From contig LR990049.1 in assembly GCA_905147135.1 (NCBI GenBank), forward strand, positions 6,775,428 to 6,839,427: DNA of 64,000 nucleotides, read 5' to 3'. Shown here one piece after another: positions 35,943 through 48,300 of this stretch. The notes beneath the pieces were generated by a model. That model did no database searches. It was not told the origin of the DNA and saw nothing but the letters and a program-made list of their open reading frames with translations. Each line of letters opens with the position of its first letter. The stretch's first letter is position 1. The translations under genes and the position numbers were made by a program. This DNA comes from Blastobasis lacticolella. Its lineage: Eukaryota > Arthropoda > Insecta > Lepidoptera > Blastobasidae.

Positions 35943-38510
35943 TGTTTTAAGACTTCACTTTCTATCTACCACAGCCGGTAGACTAACCAGAATGGAACAT
36001 TTCTGCAAGTATTTCTTTAAGTAAGTACTTATTTATCTAAATATTATCTTCATATGATTATGGCATGTTTACAAATGTTATTTTGACCTTGACTTTTGGT
36101 CTTTGTACTATAGAAATCTGTGCTTTGTACCTACAGACAGTGTTGCCGCAACTGAGTTCCCAAAACGTACATATCCAGAGCTGATAAGTTACATATTGGG
36201 CTACAAAGATACATAAGATTTTTTTACTACTTTCTCACAACTTGGTAGCCATCAGAAGTATTTTTAAATTTAGACGTGTAAAAACTTTTTAAAAACATAG
36301 CATTTTACAAAACTGTTACCTATTACCTATATCATGTTTTCATTAAGAGGAATCAATAAAAATATTGATACTTTTATTGAATCATTTATCACATAATAAA
36401 ACCCAGCAGTCTGAAACTCATAGGACTATCTGAAAAACAGATAATCTCCAAAACATCAGCTCAAAATCTGCCACCCTTAAAAAAATTACAAAAATATGTC
36501 ACACATATTTTTAGCTTGTATTACAGTTTTCGTATAATACAGTATTTAATAGCGATAAATGAGTGTTTTAAAAATGGTGTAAGTATTTGTATTTTACATA
36601 AATAACATATTTACTACCTATTACGTTTCAAAAACTTTCACAAAATTTATTGATCGTTTCGAATTAACTTCAACAAGCAAAGTTTATGAGTTCAATTCCC
36701 GCCGATCTGTGTTAACGTTATCCATCTTTTACGTAAGTACCTATTTTCAAGTAATAATAGATCTGGTGCAAAATATCCAGCCTTAACTGGCACTTCAATG
36801 AGCAGTTTTCCAATAGGTAAGTATCTAAAGCATTCCTAACAACAATTGATAATCGCTTGAAATAGGTTCTTAGCAAACAGGATATAAACTCTGGGTACGT
36901 TGTATTGGATAATATTGTGTTTGTCAATAGTTTTCAACCATTTTAGTGGTTGTAATAATAATAGAACATAGTGCCTATTCATAAAAATATGTCTTTGTTC
37001 ATTTCGTATAACCTTTAACAGTTATGTTTATATTAATAAACATTTTATTTTTAAGTTTAGTATTAGTTGGCTGCATGAAATCACTGCCACCATCATACAG
37101 ATTATGAAAAGATTACCAAAATTGTAGGAGCGCCATCTATTGATGGTTTTTGAAACCAACTATCAATACCTACTGGAAAACTTCTCATTAAGGCAAATAT
37201 CATTTAGGTACTTACTCTTATCCAAAATCCGAATTCAGCTATCATTTGCATTTATTGATCCAAGACAATAATTTGTGTTAAGTGACAAATAACAATATTT
37301 TCCTTAAAAAATTATTAAATGAGATGTTTGTTCTCGAATCTGCCGAGTCCTGCCGCTTTTTCAACTCGTCAACATATCAACTGAAAATTCAATAGTCAAA
37401 TCTACCAAAATTGCAGAAATCTGCCCCAAATGGTCACACTGCGAACGGCTCCGAGCCAAAGAGTCGAGTTCATCGAGTTGTCATAGAAAACCGGCCAAGT
37501 GTGAGTCGAAGTCTGATAAGCCGGACACAAACATGTATAATGTTTGTTTACAAAGATATTTGCAAAAGCGACTTTCCACTAATATATTTCTATACATATT
37601 TACAAATGAGCTTTCACACATCGTTTTGCGCATCTTTGAACACATCTTGGCCCATGTCTGAGACCGGCATTATAATGGGTTCCGCAAATAAAATAAAAGT
37701 TCGTAAAATTTTATTTATTTTGGAAACCTTAAAGCGCACTTTTTATTATTTATTATTTTGTTGTACTTTAATAATTTAGTCGTTACCCACCATCACACGT
37801 CACAAACAACAGCAGCTTATCCATTCTAACAGTCCACTGCTGGACTTGAGCCTGTTATAAGTAGGGACCACACTTATAGGGCGGTAGGTCGTTTAACGGT
37901 TTCCATGACGCTAATGTTTTGTTTTCATAATTGCGGTAAGTAAGTATTCTATTGCTTTTTCCCATCACATTCATATGTGTGCTCCTAACCCACTATATGT
38001 ACGTCCATGCTAAATATATTTGGCATTTAAACCAAACCAATGGGCTATAGTTACGGCTTACCATCAGGTGGGCTGTCTGCTCTTTTGTCACTGCGCAGCA
38101 TAGTGGCATAGGTGGCAAGTGACGAAATCAGATAGAATGGAGATTTTGGCAAAAGCCTTGACTGATAGAGGACAAGTCCAGTAGTGGACTGTTTTGCGAT
38201 GTTAATAGGAAAGAAGGTAAAAATCAATATTCATCTCAGCCGGAAGACGTCTACTATTGAACATAGGCCTACCACCACGTCTTCACACCGATCGGCTCTG
38301 TGCGTCTTGCATCCTGTCCTGTACCTTGTAAGTTTTATACAATATTATCTCCCTGCGGGTAACAAGGCCGTGCTTGACGATGACATTTCATCAAACATAA
38401 TTGGACACTGTTGAGGAGGGGTGATAATACTTGTAAGTAAACAAGGTGTCTATGAAGTAGTGTGCTTATACCACTATTTCCAGGATTTTTTAAATAAAAT
38501 TCATATTAGA
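35943..38510. other. Upstream flank of T3dh, no gene seen
   Basis: AT-rich sequence with no supportable coding frame. The first 200 bases should hold the T3dh promoter (minus strand), but I see no clear TATA box. Pieces of repeat families D and B lie at 37825-38205. The 122-codon frame at 37411-37779 begins in GAAAACCGGCCAAGTGTGAG, a block typical of dispersed moth repeats, and is not taken as a gene. Confidence 0.5.
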
Positions 38511-41500
38511 CATCGAAGTGATGTATTAATAAATTCATACAGATTTTCATTCACATAATTACACAATAGAAAAAACTAGTTCTTCTACAACTCCATCGAT
38601 ATACTACATACATAGAATAAAACATCTTACTCCCTACTAGCATCATTTGGTTATACAACTTCAAAGTAACCTACCGAGAGGCTAAAATGGCATTAAAATA
38701 TTTCATCACATTTAGACTTTCATAGTAATATATTATTTGAAATAAATATAATTTTTACTTAAGCAAAGTACCTCAGGCGATTGCTTCAGGTACTCTCCGA
38801 GATATCTCCAAATAATACAAATAAATTACAAAACTCCTATACATCTAACTTTTATGCACTACAATCTAACAATCTATTTACAATATTGCTGTAGTCAACA
38901 GGCTTACTTATTATGACTTTTTGCAATTTCGAAAATCTCAAAAGGTGTTTCACTTGGAAGGTGAATTGAACTTAAGTAAACTTCAATAAATAATACCTAT
39001 AAACTCAAACATAATACGTTTAGCTGTTTACTTGAAAACCTCCTAGGTATGTTGTTGAATTATTTTGTAAGGAAATGGATAACAACTTCATTACTTGAAA
39101 CTTACATGGGTACTCAAATAATACTAACATATGGCAACGAGCGCAACAACGTAGGTAACTTTACAATGCATGGGTGTTTACTTAACAACTATCAATAAAA
39201 GGACTTAGTGAACTTAATATACAGACAAAATTACATACAGGTTGTTAGGAATGTGTAGTTAGGATAACAAAAGATCCGCCATATTGCGTCTTATAGTTAA
39301 TAAACCCTATTTATGCTATTTCACAGCTATTACTACATTTTCAATCATATCTGTCTCTACTATTTCTGAAATGGATAGATTGATAGGTTTAGTAAATACT
39401 CTTTAACTTTCACACAAAACAGTCAACTTGCAATGAACACTACTGCTATAAATATTAATCGTTTATTTATTTACGATGGGCTAAACATTTAAAGGGCGTA
39501 ACAATTCGAGGGAACAATGGACCAATTGTTGTATTGTGATACAAATTTGAGTGGTATCAATGCGGAATGTACGCGAGATACTAAGCCAAAGGTTCCACAC
39601 ATCTTTATAGACCTTCCAATAAGAACACAACGTGTGTTCTTGTTACATTTGGGATAGATAGTTCAAACTTTCGAAAAAGTCGAACGCTTTCGTTTATACT
39701 GTAATCAGTTTAGTTTTCGTCAAAGCTGTAATCAATATAAATCGATTCTCCAATCCATGTATCTCTTTGAAAAACACTTTCGGCTTTGAATACCATTTAT
39801 ATTACACTCCGCATTGCACCAGAATTAATCTTTGGTCCTCTTCTTCTTACATCGATTATTGATTATTATAAATGATATATTCGTCTATATTTCCCTCGAT
39901 TCACTGTGGAGCATGCACCAACCATCTAAGACACCTCAATAGTCTACAAGAACAAACACTAACATTCACTGGTCCGATATAGAATAGATTTGTTGCAATA
40001 GATAACAGTTTCTTCATCTACAAATCACATTTGTTTTTTGGCAAATCTTAATGAGCTCTACGTAAAGTTCTCGTGTTAAGTTTACGTGGTGGCTTTGATA
40101 CATTAGTGTTTGATTATTTTGTATAATTTATTCATATAACCACAGCTACTGTACAAAGTGTGTCTTATAAGTTCGCGGCCTAATGTGCTTAACACATTGT
40201 ACACCATGGTAGTCGCCGGTGACTACCACTATACTTTCCCTAAGGGCCCGACACCGATTCGCGATTTCGACCAGTTTTACACATATTTTATTGGCTCATA
40301 TGATTAAAAAAGAGTCACAAACCGCGATTTTAATAGTTCTTTTATTACTATAAAAAGATCGCTCACCAGTGACCACCACGGCCCACATTACGTCCCGCGA
40401 TTCTCAGGGGGTCTATTTTAAATTTGATAAAATAAATAACAGCTGGGGGAACTGTAGTGTTTTCGTCAGTCACTACCGTCTCGGTAGGTCTAGCCAAGAT
40501 GCCAATCGCTAGCGATTCTTTTGCGATTGACATAGATCGGCGCCGTACTGCGACCGCTGTGAAGCTAGCCGACGTAGCCGACAAGTTCCGATCGTCAATG
40601 GATTGGCATCTTAGATACGAGATCTGAAGGGCGTCTACGGCAGGGATAGTATGCACAGCTTTTAGTCCTTGTTAAAATACAGCTGTGCTAGGAAAGTCTA
40701 GTTTCCGAAAGATGGTCCTTCCGTAATTAAACTGTTAGTGATCTGACTAACGTTCTTTGTACTACCCAATAGTCTTCATCACATTTATACGCATCTGGTC
40801 AGAAACGCATATGGCTATTTAGATTAAAAGCCAGAAACGAAAAATACCAGACAGTACGTTAGGCCGCGAACTTATCAGCCGCCCCTATCATTCCATTGGA
40901 CAATCTTAACAACAATTCACTGATTTTACTCTATTTTTTAATTTGGTTTCCACGTAAACTTACTATACTATAAATTGTTAAATTCCGAACATGACTACAC
41001 TGAACCTCTATCTCTAAACACCAATTTAAGTTCATAATAACTGTATACTAAACATTCACATTGAGCAGTTATTAAACTTTGTTTTAACCGACTGAGGAAG
41101 GAGGGAAATATTTTTACAATAAAGTGAATCTCTGAAACCTCTATTTAGTTATAATAACGTTACATTTCCTCAAACGGCATACGGAATCAGCAAAAGCAAT
41201 GAGCAGATTACTAAAACCCGTAATGGGACGGACTAGCTAGCTATAACTTATTATATTGGTGTCCATAATTCATAACACTCATTCAAAATAGCACAGCGCA
41301 TACAGCGGACTGGCTCAAAGAAATACAGTACTTTTTAATTGTTTTACAAAAAAATCTAATGCTAAAATGTATGTATCATGTATACTCGTAATACAAATGG
41401 TAGATCCAAAAGTGGTATGGTTTAAATTTATGAGTATTAAATTTCGTTTTTGTATAAAAACAATTATTTGAACGACATTTGGTCGAAAAAGTTCTGCTAG

Positions 41501-42106
41501 TACTAAATCTTGCAGAATGAAATTGAATCACAAATGCACAATGACTGCGTCTCTGAGAAGTACTGTACTGATTACAAAAGATGCTATAATAAATAAGCTC
41601 ATAGCCTCCAAATAGAATGCCAAAAGCGTAGGCCAAAAATCCTGTAAGCCGACAGAGAAGAACCAGTCGTTACTTTTTGGTGTTTCAATACATCATTATG
41701 TTGAACACAATAAAAAAATCAATCTTACGAAAGTGGCACCCTTCAAAGGTTTCAATAGCGATTCATCCGACAAGAAACAAATTTACAACAGCTACACGAA
41801 TCCGACAACATTTATAACATGCAAATTTTAACAAGAGTATATATTACCGAATTGTTATGAGTCATTGAAAATTTAGTAAAACTATGAGAAAGTTCAGAGC
41901 GAATTGTTCGTAGTGTAAAGCGAGTCAGCAAAACGCTGGCCGTAAAGAGAAAAGTTCCACGCCGAGTGGAAGATAAAATGTAACAGTGTAACGTTCAACG
42001 AACTATGTACTACGATTTGAGCTGACCAACAAGAAGGGAGTTCTAGGAACACTTGTTTCTACTTGATCGTGGGTGCTGAGCCGTGTTACGTGTCCTTGTC
42101 TCTCTT
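38511..42106. other. Repeat-poor region after the ASAP stop codon
   Basis: About 3.6 kb with no coding frame of note and almost none of the repeat families that fill the rest of the window. It could be a long 3' UTR of the ASAP gene or conserved intergenic DNA. One inverted pair is seen (AAGATGCCAATC at about 40495 and its complement at about 40602). The local GC content rises at 40370-40640. Confidence 0.4.
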
Positions 42107-42304
42107 CTAGTCCGGCAGCATGTGTACGAAGGAGACGGGGAACATGCCTCGGCGGACGGTGCCCTCGACTTGGCCTTCCATCCAGTTGTCGTCCTCCGTT
42201 CGCTCGTTGATGACGACGATGACTTCGCCTTCCCGGAATGAGAGTTCGTCCTCGTTGTCCGCCACGCAGTCGTATAGCGCCCGGCAGCGACGCAGTCCGC
42301 CCAC
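42107..42304 (-). CDS. Asap: Asap last exon: SH3 domain and stop
   Basis: Encodes [45 protein letters not shown] and [11 protein letters not shown], stop TAG. ALYD, the Trp and the Pro of FPxxFV are intact, so the ligand groove should be functional. Confidence 0.96.
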   Translation of the reverse strand: MGGLRRCRALYDCVADNEDELSFREGEVIVVINERTEDDNWMEGQVEGTVRRGMFPVSFVHMLPD

Positions 42305-45300
42305 CTGGACATAATTAGTAAGTATGATATAACCCGCCTAATATAAATCGTGGTAACTACACTACAATAATTTTCCATATACGCAAATACATTTCTGACT
42401 TTACAAATCAGTCTTTAACTTCATAAATACCTAATGGGTTTTAATTTGGTTTTCGCGGTTTTATAGCGAATAAGACATTGATCTGCTCTTTATTTAATTA
42501 ATTTCTTTAACACAATCACTTTACGCCAGCCAAATTATTTTTATAGGCGGTTATCAAAACCGCCTTAAAATTGTACCATTAGGGCTCTCACTTGCTTGGC
42601 TTACGACGCGAGGATGCCCAAGACCGGGCGAAATGGAGGAGAATGAATCGGAAAGCGGATCCCGGTAGAAACCGAGACTGATCGCTCGGATGATGATGAT
42701 GATAATTTGGACGTCCACTTCACTTAACATTGGGATCTCAACCAATCAAATCAACCACAGAATAGATCCTCACCATAGACAACGAAGCCGAAGGCGACCG
42801 CGAGTGCACACTGGAGGCGTCCGAGGCGTCCAGCGAACGCGAGTCGGAGCGCCGCGGGCGGTCCCACCCGGCCCCACTGGGACCACTGGCCACCCCACCA
42901 ATCTCTTCGGCCATCTCGCACAACTCCAACGACGAGTCTTGACTAGAACACTCCTGGAATGGTGATGTTGATGTTAATGGATGTTGGTTGGAAAATGGAG
43001 AATGCCACAGAAGTTTTACCAGTTACTGATTTGGGGGCGTGTTTTATTAAGTGTTATATCCTCTCATGGGTGTTCAGTGTATTAGTTGATTATAAAAGAT
43101 AGGGACGGTCACAGCACTTATAATACGCACTTGCGCAAGCGCGCAAATAAAATAAATACATTTTCGGGTCCTTTTTGTAGGGTCAAACACGATTGTTTTT
43201 CTTAACTTCGGCAGTCAAGATCACATCCAGCCAAATCAGTAACTGATATTCATGGTGAAAATTGCTTCTTATGGAAAGCCTACAAAATAGTTAACACAAA
43301 AAAGCTAAGGTAAAATGTTGAACACGCTTTTAGTGCTTTTTGCGTTTTGCTGCTTGTAAAGAGAACACGTTGTTAAAATGTACGAGTATATTATGTAAGC
43401 TATATTTTAACGGCAGTGTCGCTAGGAAAAAGCCCATGTTTTTATATACTTAGTTTTGCGAAAATTGATCAAAGAACTATTATTACAAGCTATACTGAAC
43501 TGGGGGTCTAAAAAGGCCACATTAGCGTTTCATATTATGATTCAAATTAGAGTGCCACAAACTTATCTGATCCGGTGGCCAAAACTGGAACTAAGTGAGG
43601 CCATTTTGAATTGTCATGTCAATATCAACAACAGCGACGCTGCAGATAACTTTAAGATAAATTTTAATAATTCATATTAGGAAACGCTATGAATGTGGCT
43701 TTTTAGACCCCCTGAACTGTGAATCTTTTCTTTTCAAATGTACACCACCAAGGGCGTAGCAAAGTGGAAAAATGTGTATTCACAAGTTATTCTAGTGCTA
43801 ATTGTATTACGAGTTTCGACCTGTATTGAAATAAGAGTAATTGTGTTGGCTGAACTAAACCTATTGGACCTTTCTAGAGCAGCTACTCTGTAGATACTAA
43901 AAAGCGGCTACGCCTAAACATACAGCTAAGTTTCCTAATACGTACGTAGCGAAATTTATAAAAAGAAAATAGGGTTCAGACAGACCATGCATTCGAAATT
44001 CAGGTCAATTGGGAAAAACACAAGTGGTTTTATAAGATGAGTCTTGATCTGATGAGTTGTTGGCTGTTAGAGTAATTGAATTTAATTTAATCAGGGAAAA
44101 GGGTAACAGGAAGCTGAAAGCTGTCAGATAAGAACATGCAGTTAAGGTACACAATCCATAAGTTATGCATAAATGTTATACAGGTATAAATACTTATATG
44201 CATAACTTATAGTTGAAATGGAGACTGTCAAGAGATATTGAGGCCAATATTGTACAAAAGATTTTGAACTCTATTATCAAGAGTGTTTAAGTCTACTTTA
44301 TGTATTTTTTTTGCACAGTGTGAATAAATTTTGTCGTCTCTTGACTGTGGTGGACAGGTATAAAAAAAAAACAAATATTTATTAGAAGGTAGGGCGTAAC
44401 TCAAAACGAGGGGAAGCGATTAAATACACTATGACTCTCTGTCAGACGTTCTTTACCCTTCTTAGTTTCGCTTTCGCAGCCATTTCCAGATGCAATCTAT
44501 TTTTCTTCTGAAGCAAAAACAAATAACAACCTGTATCTCATTTCTAACCTGTAATTACTTACAACACTTATTTTATTTTCTAGCAAATACAATTTACCCT
44601 CACTATAGTAAATTTCATTTGATATCATATTTTTATTACTAACGTGAAACCAAAACCAAGTCACTGAACCCTGATAGTAAAACGTTATTGTACGTTTATA
44701 AACGTTTGCAATATAATAGTAGGTATCACGAGTCCCACACACATACATTTTAACCACCTTCTCGTAAAAATAACTAGCTGCACTAATTAGGGAAAACCTT
44801 AACCTTAACCTGCGCCAGTAGCGCCCAGGGCTAACACAATAAATTAAGTTTCGTTGGCCCTCTGGTGGACCTTTTTTTTCCTATCATGAACAGAATTTCG
44901 AAACCGTTATTAAAATTACTCCGGAATTAACGGTTATCAAAGGTTATCCCAAACAGACGCAGTTGCGGTATGTGATAATTAGTAATCTATGGAACATTTG
45001 AAAGCCCCGCACCTGTATGAACCAAATGTGACCGCCACCATGAGCGTACCACCTCCTCTGATAGGAACTCCATTATATATCCTCCCAAAAAAACTCACAT
45101 ATTACAGGTTGCTGTATCTCCAACGAACTGTTACACCAATCCGATCGAGACGGTACATGTTTATGTTACGGGCAACTTGATTAACCGGGCAGTAATTATA
45201 TGGACCGATCATTATGAATGACCAAGAGCATCGGTCAAATTGATAAATTTATTACTTTGACCGGACCGTATTAATGTGGTCCATTTAAGAAATCAACATT

Positions 45301-48300
45301 TGATAGCTTAAATTTATCACTTCGACCGGGTAGTGAGTGTGATTACTTCCTTACTTCTAGCCCTAGTTCCTTAGTTCTAGTAACATATATACACGACACT
45401 ATACCGATCAAACAAATCGATCTAATATGACTGACATAGCTCCTTCATCCATGAAGGTGGAGAAAGCATTCCTGATACCTACTTGAAGCAATACATAACT
45501 CGCTTTGTGTTTGTCAGTATGTATGAATAAAAGATCAGACCACAGAGATTGAAATAGAGATCACATCATGTAGGTATACGACTCAAGCTTTGTTCGAAGT
45601 GTTCCCTCCACCTTTATCTTCTTCATGACTTCAATCAAGGAAGTTGAATTTAAGTTGGAATTTGGTTGCCTCTGGGGCCCAATTTATTTGCTTTCAACTG
45701 GCACCATGAACTCCAACCATGGCGTAGTCCTTACCTTCCTAGGCGGTGGGGTAGGCTCGTCGCGGTGGGCGCCGTTATGCAGTACGGCGGGCGGGGTGGG
45801 AGGGGGCTGCTGTGGACGTGGCTTCGTCGCACCTGGAGATATATAGGTTATATTTACTAGTTGGTCACGTCGTGTATATATCATAGACCAATATATTAGC
45901 TAGTGGATATGAGACATTTGACGATATGATATGGTATATGGATGTTGTGACATAATGTACGATCTGACAGTTTGGCAAATACCAGCACCACAGCAAGTAA
46001 GTACCAGCACCTCCAAGGGTAATTTCTGTTTATTCCCTTTGACCGCAACCCCACTGATGATGCGTGATCAAAATGCAACTTAATTTCCTCCGTATGCGGC
46101 TTAAATTGGTATAGAAAAATAAAATCACTTGTTTTATTTCGCTATACCAATTTCACCAGTATGCGAAGCGCATTAAGATGCATTTCGATCGCTTTCGCCA
46201 TTACGGATTATAGGGTCAAGGGAATAAAAATAAAAAATATACCGGGAATTTTAAGGGTATGTTCCGGGTTTCCTACCGCGTATTTTTGTTGACGAGTAGT
46301 CCGATATTTCGACGCAATTTCATGCATCATGGTCACGGGACGACTCACACGACGACGAAACCCGGAACATACTCTTTAAAATGTGTGATAATAACCGCGA
46401 TAATTTAAAACATTATGATATACCGGGAATACACGTACGCTGTTACTTGCCGCTGATTCTATTGGTGCCCGCACTCCATCCATCAATGGACAGTATGGGC
46501 TGTTGATATATGATTTGAGTGTGATGTAGTTTATCTAACCACTGACCGTGCAGGTCGGCTCCAGCCAAAACGGAACGTCGGTTACCAGTTTATTTTGCCC
46601 CTGATTCTATCGGCGCGCGCACTCCATCCATCAATGAACACAATGGGCTGTAGACCTGTGATGTGTGTGTGTATGTGTCAGTTCGTATACCCACTCACCG
46701 TGTACTGATCTCGCGCTGTCAGCCGATGGCGATGGCGTGGACCGCGCGGCGGGGGGCGGCGCGGGGGGTAGCGCCACCCCGGGCGGCAGGGGCGCCACTC
46801 GCTTCTTCAGACTGCCTATGTTGTCTGGGAAGCAAAGGGGATGGTTGTGAGTTATTTCTTATTGGAGTCGGCGTGTCGATAATGTAGACAGACTGTCACG
46901 GTGTTTAAGTCTTAACTATATTTTATTAGAATTTGCATTCAGTCCAAGATATGGAAAAGGCTAGTCGTTCAGGGTAGATGTCTTGGATCCCTGCAATCGC
47001 AGAGGAGCAGTGGTGGTGGTGCCGTTCTCTGATAGTACGCCGCTATCTTGAACCCACCATGTGGAATGACGTCACAACATACAATTCTAATAGGCTCTAC
47101 TCCAATAGGGCCTACCTTGTGGAATGGACTGAAATGTACGATTTTGAACGACATGAAGTTGGTTATACTCTAACTTCAAAGGAGTGAATTTTATGTTCCG
47201 TTTTACTAACATAATTTTCAAGATTTTTAGTTTTTATTTGATCTCGTTTTATAAATAAATTTAACATTACAGAATACTTAGAATGCACTCAAAATAACAG
47301 AATACGGAAAGAATGATCTAGTAATAATATTCTATTCTAATATTGAAATGTATTTCACAAGATTTAATAAACTTTATTATTATTTTATTATTATCTTTAT
47401 ATATATAATTATTCTGTGAGTGTGTATGTCACTGAACTTCTCTCAAACGACTGGACCGATTTTGATGAAATTTTTTGTGTGTGTTCAAGGGGATCTGGGA
47501 ATGGTTTAGATTCACAATTTTGATTAGATTCAAAATGGTATTTAGACTTAAATGGTAAATAGACTTTTGGATTCGGATAAAATGTTATTGCGCGGATCAT
47601 TAACTTTAGGATCATTAACTTTGGTGTAGGGTAGGTGTAGGGTAGGTGTAGGGGTGTAGGGTAGGTGTAGGGTAGGTGTAGGGTAGGTGTAGGGTAGGTG
47701 TAGGGTAGGTGTAAGGTAGGTGTAAGGTAGGTGTAGGGTAGGTGTAGGGTAGTTGTAGGGTAGGTGTAAGGTAGGTGTAGGGTAGGTGTAAGGTAGGTGT
47801 AGGGTAGGTGTAGGGTAGGTGTAGGGTAGGTGTAGGGTAGGTGTAGGGTAGGTGTAGGGTAGGTGTAGGGTAGGTGTAAGGTAGGTGTAGGGTAGGTGTA
47901 GGGTAGATGTAGGGTAGGTGTAGGGTAGGTGTAGGGTAGGTGTAGGGTAGGTGTAGGGTAGGTGTAGGGTTAGAACGCTACGCGAACGAAGTCGCGCCGG
48001 GTCCACTAGTTGTTATTATAAAGTACATTTATCTAGCATTTTATTTAATTTAAAATACGATGTTTCAAAATCAAAATGCGAAACAAATAGTTACTATACA
48101 TATTTAAACTCCCCAATGGCATTCATTTCGTTCATTCTAACCGTTACTGAGTTCAGCGGTACGTCATTCCACAGGCTAGTATCAAGATGGCGGCGTTCAA
48201 TTGGAGACCGGGAGGAAGATCATCCCTAGCCTTGCACCTGGACACTCGTCGGGGGGATCACGGTCGAGGCGGACCCCGAGCCCTCGCCAACCGGGACACG

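Noticed and set aside
37411..37779. 122-codon plus-strand frame
   Set aside because: Begins in a dispersed repeat block and has no protein-like composition.
47548..48006. 152-codon minus-strand frame with PTLHLPYTY repeats
   Set aside because: Translation of the 11-bp minisatellite; no start context and no splice link.
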